From: Burkholderiales bacterium
GTDB taxonomy: Bacteria > Pseudomonadota > Gammaproteobacteria > Burkholderiales > SG8-39
Length of the DNA: 12,206 nt
Assembly: GCA_016649475.1 (NCBI GenBank)
Contig: JAENXP010000020.1
Span: 1-12,206 of the forward strand
Direction: 5' to 3'
Shown: piece after piece, positions 6,884 through 12,206 of the stretch
Layout of the letters: every line of letters begins with the position of its first letter
Numbering within the stretch: the first letter of the stretch is position 1
Made by a program: the position numbers and the translations under genes
The notes under the pieces: model-generated
Databases searched by the model: none
Seen by the model: only the letters and a program-made list of their open reading frames with translations
What the model was told of the DNA's origin: nothing

Positions 6884-7620
6884 AGCAGTTCCAGTTCGAC
6901 GCTCAAGGCGGCATGGTCCGAAATGCGCGACCACGGCAGGCCGTGGTGGACTTCGGCGTGGCGCACGTCGAAGCCGCGCGCGTAGATGCGGTCCAGGCGC
7001 AGCAAGGGGAAAGTGCTCGGATAGGTTCGCGCCGGCCGCCCGCGGTGATCGCGAAACACCTCGCTCAGGCCCAGATCCGCCACCAGGCTGCGCCCGGCGG
7101 AGTTGCGCCAGTCATTGAAATCTCCGGCGACGACCAGCGGTGCGTCCGACGGCACCAGACGCCGCACGCGCTCGGTCAGCGCCGACAGCTGGCGCCGGCG
7201 TCCGCGCTCGTGCAAGCCGAAGTGCACGCACAGGCAATGCAGGTAGGCGGTGCCGAGCGCGACTTCGCAATGCAGCAGCCCGCGCTGTTCGAAGCGATGG
7301 GCGGACACATCCTGGTTCTCCGCGCTGATGATGGGATAGCGGCTGAGTATCGCGTTGCCGTGGTGGCCGTGGTCGTATACCGCGTTGCGGCCGTAGGCAT
7401 AGTCTGCCCACACCTCGTCGGCGAGAAACTCGTACTGCGGCCCCACCGGCCAGTTGTGCATGTGCTTGGCGTGATGCTCGTGCTCGCCCTGCACTTCCTG
7501 CAGAAACACCAGGTCCACATCGAGCAGGCGCAGATGGTGGCGCAGCTCGTGCACCATCATGCGCCGGTTGAAGTGCGAAAAGCCCTTGTGGATGTTATAT
7601 GTTGCGAGGCGCAGCCTCAT
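6880..7620 (-). CDS. Endonuclease/exonuclease/phosphatase (EEP) family protein, YbhP-like
   Basis: A 246-residue EEP-fold hydrolase. The active-site signatures are in order: TYNIHKG (Asn9), FLQEVQ (metal-binding Glu42), VAGDFNDW (Asp167, Asn169) and SDHAAL (Asp235, His236). These family members cleave phosphodiesters or phosphomonoesters with Mg2+; substrates range from DNA to inositol lipids. Its TGA overlaps the clsB GTG by four bases, and YbhP-like EEP genes are known partners of clsB, so action on a phospholipid or its head group is a fair inference rather than a proof. No signal peptide is visible. The ATG at 7620 gives the typical MRLRLATYNIH start; the gene starts 37 nt after the NAPRTase stop. 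Confidence 0.88.
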   Translation of the reverse strand: MRLRLATYNIHKGFSHFNRRMMVHELRHHLRLLDVDLVFLQEVQGEHEHHAKHMHNWPVGPQYEFLADEVWADYAYGRNAVYDHGHHGNAILSRYPIISAENQDVSAHRFEQRGLLHCEVALGTAYLHCLCVHFGLHERGRRRQLSALTERVRRLVPSDAPLVVAGDFNDWRNSAGRSLVADLGLSEVFRDHRGRPARTYPSTFPLLRLDRIYARGFDVRHAEVHHGLPWSRISDHAALSVELELL

Positions 7621-7657
7621 TTCTACCCCACGCGACGCAGCCGGGCCGTGGCCGGAA

Positions 7658-8890
7658 TCAGCGCTTCAGGCCCTGAAACAGCTTCTCGCGCCCGACCTTG
7701 ATCAGGAATTTCCCGTCGTACTTGAATATGTCGGCGGTGGCGAAAGTGTCGCCGAACGCCTCAGGGATGAAGGAGCCGGTGCCGATCACGTCCACCGGCG
7801 CGCGCGCGTGGCCGAACATCTTGCACTTGAACGGCGTGAACCCGCTGGAGCCGACGATGCGCGCGGCGTTGAATCCGGCAGCATCCAGGGTCTCGCGCAT
7901 CTTGATCACGCTGGCGACCGACACGCCGGTGCCGAACAGCACCTTGCGCACCCGGTCCTTGACGATGTTGAGCGTGTCCGAGTCGTAGGCCTCCTCGCCC
8001 ATCACCACCCGCACCGCCTCGTACTCGTTGAGCACGTGCAGCCAGTCGTCCACGAGTTCGACCGACTGCTCGTAATCCAGCCCCTCGGCATAGCGCTCGC
8101 CATGGGTGTCGATGCGAAACGCCAGCGTACGCTCGCTCGCCGGATCGGCCGGCAGGATGTCGTTGTACCACCAGCGACAGACCTCGAGCGCGTCGCTGAA
8201 TTCGCGCGCGTAAAAGTCGACCAGCACGGTGAGGTTGTCCTGCGGGTGGGTCTCGGCATACATCTGCGCCGCCCTGAGGGTGGAGCCGGCATAGCCGACG
8301 ATGCCGTGCGGCATGGTGCCGAGGCCGCTTTCCTGGCCGTAGAAATGCGCGGTCAGATCCTGCGAGGAGCCGAGAAAACCGACCGAGCCGGATAGCTTGG
8401 CGATGCGGCTGCCGACCGAGGCGCCGTATGCGGCGAGAACGGACAGGTCGTCGCCGCAGGCGTGACGCGCATGCATGTCGATGAATGCCACCTTGGGCAG
8501 GTCGCTTGCCATCTTGTAGGCGTTGTAGGCCGACACGCAGGCGGTGCCGACCCGGCGCAGGATCAGCGTCTCCAGTTCAGCCAGCGCGGAGAACGACCCG
8601 GTGTAGGTGAATATAGGCTTCTGATCCGGGACAAAGGCGCCCTCCTCGTACAGGCGCGTGATTTTTAGCGGCACGGCGTCCGGCGGATAGTATTCGCGCA
8701 GAATTTCCAGCGCCGGGTTGACGGCGCATATCGTGCCGCGGCGCAGGAACACGCCGTAGGTCACGGTCATGTCGCCGAACTTGTCCACGATTTCGCGCGT
8801 CTTGGTGAAATACTTGTCGGTGCGCGAGAGCACATAGTTGGTGCGCTCGCTGCGCTCCGTTTCGGCTTTCAAATCCAAAGGCTTGTTCAT
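7658..8890 (-). CDS. Nicotinate phosphoribosyltransferase-like protein
   Basis: A 410-residue protein of the NAPRTase/NAMPT family, which in NAD salvage makes nicotinate mononucleotide from nicotinate and PRPP. Seen here are YGVFLRRG near residue 45, the family block FTYTGSFSALAELETLILRRVGT (~94-116), FIDMHARHACGDD (His140, Arg142, His143), IVGSSGFTPFKCKMFGHARAP and VIGTGSFIP near the C-terminus, which presumably binds phosphate. Its HARHACGDD segment differs from the E. coli PncB-like versions I recall, so it may belong to a divergent subfamily, and nicotinamide as substrate cannot be excluded. I chose the ATG at 8890 because GGAAAG stands 5 nt before it; an in-frame ATG at 8911 has no ribosome-binding site. 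It is the first gene of a four-gene minus-strand unit (EEP, clsB, methyltransferase follow). Confidence 0.85.
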   Translation of the reverse strand: MNKPLDLKAETERSERTNYVLSRTDKYFTKTREIVDKFGDMTVTYGVFLRRGTICAVNPALEILREYYPPDAVPLKITRLYEEGAFVPDQKPIFTYTGSFSALAELETLILRRVGTACVSAYNAYKMASDLPKVAFIDMHARHACGDDLSVLAAYGASVGSRIAKLSGSVGFLGSSQDLTAHFYGQESGLGTMPHGIVGYAGSTLRAAQMYAETHPQDNLTVLVDFYAREFSDALEVCRWWYNDILPADPASERTLAFRIDTHGERYAEGLDYEQSVELVDDWLHVLNEYEAVRVVMGEEAYDSDTLNIVKDRVRKVLFGTGVSVASVIKMRETLDAAGFNAARIVGSSGFTPFKCKMFGHARAPVDVIGTGSFIPEAFGDTFATADIFKYDGKFLIKVGREKLFQGLKR

Positions 8891-8895
8891 GGCAG

Positions 8896-8901
8896 CTTTC
8901 C
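8896..8901 (-). promoter_or_regulatory. Ribosome-binding site deciding the NAPRTase start
   Basis: GGAAAG on the minus strand lies 5 nt before the ATG at 8890 and favours it over the ATG at 8911. Confidence 0.6.
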
Positions 8902-8940
8902 GATCAAGCATGCGTGGCTAAAGTCGTTTTGCCACGGTCC

Positions 8941-8964
8941 GGCTTAGGGGAGGCATCCCCTCGT
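8941..8964. repeat. Small intergenic hairpin, GGCTT-GGGGA...CATCCCCTC type, copy 2
   Basis: AGGGGA (8946-8951) pairs with TCCCCT (8956-8961) around GGCA, preceded by GGCTT. The layout and flanks match 5071-5094. It lies between the candidate promoter and start codon of the NAPRTase gene, so the transcript would carry it in its 5' leader. Confidence 0.5.
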
Positions 8965-8985
8965 TTTGATGCAGTCGATGCACCC

Positions 8986-9015
8986 ATTATGTACGCCGTG
9001 GCGCTTCCGCCGCAA
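8986..9015 (-). promoter_or_regulatory. Candidate sigma70 promoter for the NAPRTase-EEP-clsB-methyltransferase unit
   Basis: On the minus strand, TTGCGG (9010-9015) and CATAAT (8986-8991) are 18 bp apart. Transcription would start near 8980 and give a leader of about 90 nt containing the hairpin at 8941-8964. It is a reasonable but unverified match in the 162-bp gap between nudB and the NAPRTase gene, the rest of which shows no open frame I would call. Confidence 0.35.
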
Positions 9016-9052
9016 GAGACCCGCCCCCGGGGGTTGCGCAGGCACGGCTTTC

Positions 9053-9514
9053 CTAGCTCAAGCGCGCGCGCTGCCTTTGCGGCAGCAACAGGATGGCGTC
9101 CCGATTGGTCCAGGACGGCGTGCGCTCGGCGGCCTTTTTCCACGGCAGCCATTTAAAGCGCAGGTGTTCCGCTGAATCCAGCCGTACCGGCACGACTTCG
9201 GGCAGTTCCAGTCCGAACACGTGCTCCAGATTATGGGTCACGCCGGGGGCATAGCGGCTGCGATGCCTTTTGAAGATCTCGAAGTTGTTCTCCATCTCCC
9301 AGTCCTCCAGCCGAAATTGCAGGACATCGATGCCGGTCTCCTCGCGCACTTCGCGCGCTGCGGTATCGATCAGCGGCTCGTCTTCGTGGTCGATGCTGCC
9401 GGTGACCGACTGCCAGAAGCCGGGCCAGCCGGCGCGTTCCAGCATGAGCACCAGCAGGTCGGTAGTGTAGATCACCACCAGCACCGAACGCGGAATTTTG
9501 AAACTCGGCGTCAT
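9053..9514 (-). CDS. nudB: Dihydroneopterin triphosphate diphosphatase, NudB-type Nudix hydrolase
   Basis: A 153-residue Nudix hydrolase that fits NudB, the enzyme removing pyrophosphate from dihydroneopterin triphosphate in folate synthesis. The Nudix box runs from Gly39 in TGSIDHEDE to REVREETGI (Arg54, Glu55, Glu58, Glu59). It has six residues rather than five between Gly39 and Glu46, with the rest at normal spacing; I recall this in betaproteobacterial NudB proteins. The preceding WPGFWQSVTGS and the later APGVTHNLEHVFGLELP are NudB-like blocks, and nudB close to aspS is a common betaproteobacterial arrangement. The ATG at 9514 lacks a strong Shine-Dalgarno; its leader immediately runs into the palindromic element at 9523-9625, whose end supplies GGAAT. 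Another Nudix substrate remains possible. Confidence 0.88.
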   Translation of the reverse strand: MTPSFKIPRSVLVVIYTTDLLVLMLERAGWPGFWQSVTGSIDHEDEPLIDTAAREVREETGIDVLQFRLEDWEMENNFEIFKRHRSRYAPGVTHNLEHVFGLELPEVVPVRLDSAEHLRFKWLPWKKAAERTPSWTNRDAILLLPQRQRARLS

Positions 9515-9522
9515 GTCACCAT

Positions 9523-9625
9523 GTCATTCCGGGGGCATCCCCCGGGAGGACTTAATTGGGGGCGCATCCCGGGGAATCTGCCTTTCGGGAACAAACAGCA
9601 GATTGTTCGCGCCGCTCGGAATGAC
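9523..9625. mobile_element. Palindromic MITE/REP-like intergenic element
   Basis: A 103-bp, non-coding segment bounded by perfect 9-bp inverted ends GTCATTCCG (9523-9531) and CGGAATGAC (9617-9625); allowing one bulged base the match extends into CCA/TGG. Inside are a 7-bp hairpin CCGGGGG/CCCCCGG with loop CAT (9529-9545), a GGGGG...CATCCC repeat of that pattern (9558-9570) and a third inverted pair AATCTGC/GCAGATT (9575-9581 and 9598-9604). It fills almost the entire gap between barstar and nudB. No transposase is encoded and I see no convincing target-site duplication, so it would be moved in trans if mobile. Confidence 0.6.
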
Positions 9626-9635
9626 TGGCAAATAG

Positions 9636-10079
9636 TCACGCGAGCGGAAATGCCGGCAAGCCCGCATCCCAGCCCTCGGGACCGCTGACGATTGCCCAGA
9701 ACGGCTTGCCCTGCCCCTGCCAGTACTCGGCCGCAGCGGCCAGCACTACCACCGCGGAGACGAATTCCTGCTTGTGCCCGGCGCCGAAGTGCTTGCCGTG
9801 CTCGAGCAACAGCACATAGCCCGGGGCCGGGTGCCAGGAGAGATCGCCGAGGCAGTCTTCGAAGGCGTCCCAGTCACCGCCAGACCATTCGGGGAAAGCG
9901 AGCGCCTTCGCCACCAGACCGGTGAAACCCTGCTTGTCGTGCACGCGGCCGATGTCCACGCGCCACAGGGCGAGGCCGGCCGCCTGCGCGGCTTCGGCAA
10001 TCGGCCGCGTGTCCGGGCCGCTCAGGTAGGCGCCGGCGCGGTCCTTGTCCTTGAGCAGTTGCTGCAGAAAGTTACTCAC
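9636..10079 (-). CDS. Barstar-family ribonuclease inhibitor
   Basis: A 147-residue protein with a barstar-like domain. The diagnostic block is ALAFPEWSGGDWDAFEDCLGDLSW (residues 59-82), which lines up with barstar's FPEYYGENLDALWDCL; Asp71 and Asp75 correspond to the barstar Asp35 and Asp39 that plug the barnase active site. It is longer than classical barstar (~90 residues), with an N-terminal segment of about 40 residues, as is usual for proteobacterial members. I chose the GTG at 10079 because it overlaps the end of the barnase-like remnant by 8 bases, the typical coupled arrangement. An ATG at 10154 would read antisense-like, low-complexity sequence. Its cognate RNase here is only a 3' fragment, so the gene is an orphan inhibitor, perhaps acting on another RNase. 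It is followed by the palindromic element. Confidence 0.85.
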   Translation of the reverse strand: MSNFLQQLLKDKDRAGAYLSGPDTRPIAEAAQAAGLALWRVDIGRVHDKQGFTGLVAKALAFPEWSGGDWDAFEDCLGDLSWHPAPGYVLLLEHGKHFGAGHKQEFVSAVVVLAAAAEYWQGQGKPFWAIVSGPEGWDAGLPAFPLA

Positions 10080-10191
10080 GTATGCGCCTGAAGGAATTGT
10101 AGTGATCGTCGCTGTAATAGTACTCGCCGGAGCTGCGCACGTCGCCCAGGGCACCGGCTGCGGCGACGACGCCGCGTGCCCCGAACAGAAG
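10072..10191 (-). pseudogene. 3' remnant of a barnase-like (RNase N1/T1 family) ribonuclease
   Basis: Immediately after the aspS stop, in the same frame, 39 codons are open up to a TAA at 10072-10074. The last part reads YYYSDDHYNSFRRIRE, which matches the C-terminal strand of barnase (TTDHYQTFTKIR) and of proteobacterial guanyl-specific RNases; the His at 10102-10104 corresponds to catalytic His102. About 100 upstream residues expected for such an enzyme, including the signal peptide and catalytic Glu73 region, are absent, because the sequence joins aspS directly. There is no ATG in the fragment. The fragment's end overlaps the barstar GTG by 8 bases, as in an intact RNase-inhibitor pair. 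I read it as a deletion remnant, not an active gene. Confidence 0.75.
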
Positions 10192-11967
<1,776 letters not shown>

Positions 11968-11991
11968 AATTATTGGCGAGCCGTGATGAGA

Positions 11992-12030
11992 AATGGGTAA
12001 TGAGTCAGGCGGCTTCACTCATTACCCATT
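11992..12030. repeat. Perfect 14-bp inverted repeat between DUF502 gene and aspS
   Basis: AATGGGTAATGAGT (11992-12005) is the exact reverse complement of ACTCATTACCCATT (12017-12030), with an 11-nt loop. It occupies most of the 68-bp gap, begins 5 nt after the DUF502 stop and ends 24 nt before the aspS ATG. It is AT-rich compared with the surroundings. No T run follows on the minus strand, so it is not a standard terminator; it could act as an mRNA processing or stability hairpin, or be a mobile palindrome. Confidence 0.7.
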
Positions 12031-12035
12031 GCACA

Positions 12036-12206
12036 TTATCTGGGCAGCGTTTCCTTTTTCCACTTGCCGTTTCCGTTCGGCGCGGCCACACCCATGGAAA
12101 TCACGTATTTCAGCGCCGTGTCCACGCTCATGTCGAGCTCGATCACGTCCCTGCGCTGCATCATGACGAAATAGCCGCCGGTGGGGTTGGGCGTTGTAGG
12201 CACGTA
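12036..12206 (-). CDS. DUF502 family membrane protein (C-terminal part)
   Basis: The frame is open from the window edge to a TAA at 12036-12038, giving the last 56 residues of a protein that starts outside. It begins YVPTTPNPTGGYFVMMQRRD and continues VIELDMSVDTALKYVISMGV, the strongly conserved C-terminal region of DUF502 inner-membrane proteins. The family has N-terminal transmembrane helices and no firmly established function; those helices are outside the window. DUF502 followed by aspS is a frequent gene order in betaproteobacteria. The tail after MGVAAPNGNGKWKK is short and polar. Confidence 0.85.
   Translation of the reverse strand, partial: YVPTTPNPTGGYFVMMQRRDVIELDMSVDTALKYVISMGVAAPNGNGKWKKETLPR

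Noticed and set aside
5696..6985. 429-codon + strand open frame opposite clsB
   Set aside because: The minus strand has both HKD motifs intact and a GTGA overlap with its neighbour; the plus-strand product is Gln/His/Ala-rich shadow sequence.
9021..9036. CCCCCGGGGG palindrome downstream of nudB as a terminator
   Set aside because: It has no loop to form a stable short hairpin and no T run on the minus strand; likely composition-driven.
9515..9639. GTCAC at 9515-9519 and 9635-9639 as a target-site duplication of the palindromic element
   Set aside because: The copies are 3 and 9 nt away from the inverted ends rather than adjacent, and a 5-bp match over this distance is easily chance.
11991..12031. 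Rho-independent terminator or tRNA-like T-box ahead of aspS
   Set aside because: No U tract follows the stem on the aspS strand and no T-box or specifier-loop sequence is visible.

Overview
The window is a high-GC, densely packed chromosomal segment that looks like a betaproteobacterium. The clues are the conserved DUF502 protein-aspS pairing with a nudB-type Nudix gene nearby, an EEP phosphatase gene overlapping a ClsB-type cardiolipin synthase, and an RhlE-like helicase with a long basic tail. I cannot resolve genus or family from sequence alone. There are no tRNAs, rRNAs, CRISPR arrays, transposases or phage genes; this is mostly core genome.

Left third, mainly + strand (1-5044). The end of an RhlE-type DEAD-box helicase is followed by a clear intrinsic terminator. 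Next come a zinc-free NAD(P)H:quinone oxidoreductase with its own promoter, a convergent hypothetical protein, and a probable transcription unit of four genes. These encode a 4HBT hotdog thioesterase, an aldehyde dehydrogenase, and two tandem MaoC-type hydratases that are paralogues of each other. The ALDH and first MaoC genes overlap by one base (TGATG). Together this looks like an acyl-CoA/aldehyde metabolism cassette; the actual substrate is unknown.

Middle, - strand (5101-8890). Read right to left, a nicotinate phosphoribosyltransferase-like gene is followed by an EEP-family hydrolase, a clsB-like cardiolipin synthase (GTGA overlap with the EEP gene) and a SAM methyltransferase that starts 1 nt after the clsB stop. 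This is a tight operon joining NAD salvage to membrane phospholipid synthesis.

Right third, - strand (9053-12206). Read right to left, a DUF502 membrane protein (partial), aspS, a truncated barnase-like RNase, a barstar-like inhibitor, a palindromic MITE/REP-like element, and nudB. The AspRS carries a His/Gly signature that fits the non-discriminating type.

The most notable observation is at 10072-10191. Directly after the aspS stop, in the same frame, lie about 39 codons ending in the C-terminal motif of a barnase/RNase N1-T1 family ribonuclease, including its catalytic His. The rest of the toxin, including the region that should carry the catalytic Glu, is missing, while the barstar gene that overlaps it is intact. 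This looks like a decayed toxin-antitoxin pair that left an orphan inhibitor. Small intergenic palindromes (5071-5094, 8941-8964, 9523-9625, 11992-12030) form a second layer of structure that the genes do not explain.
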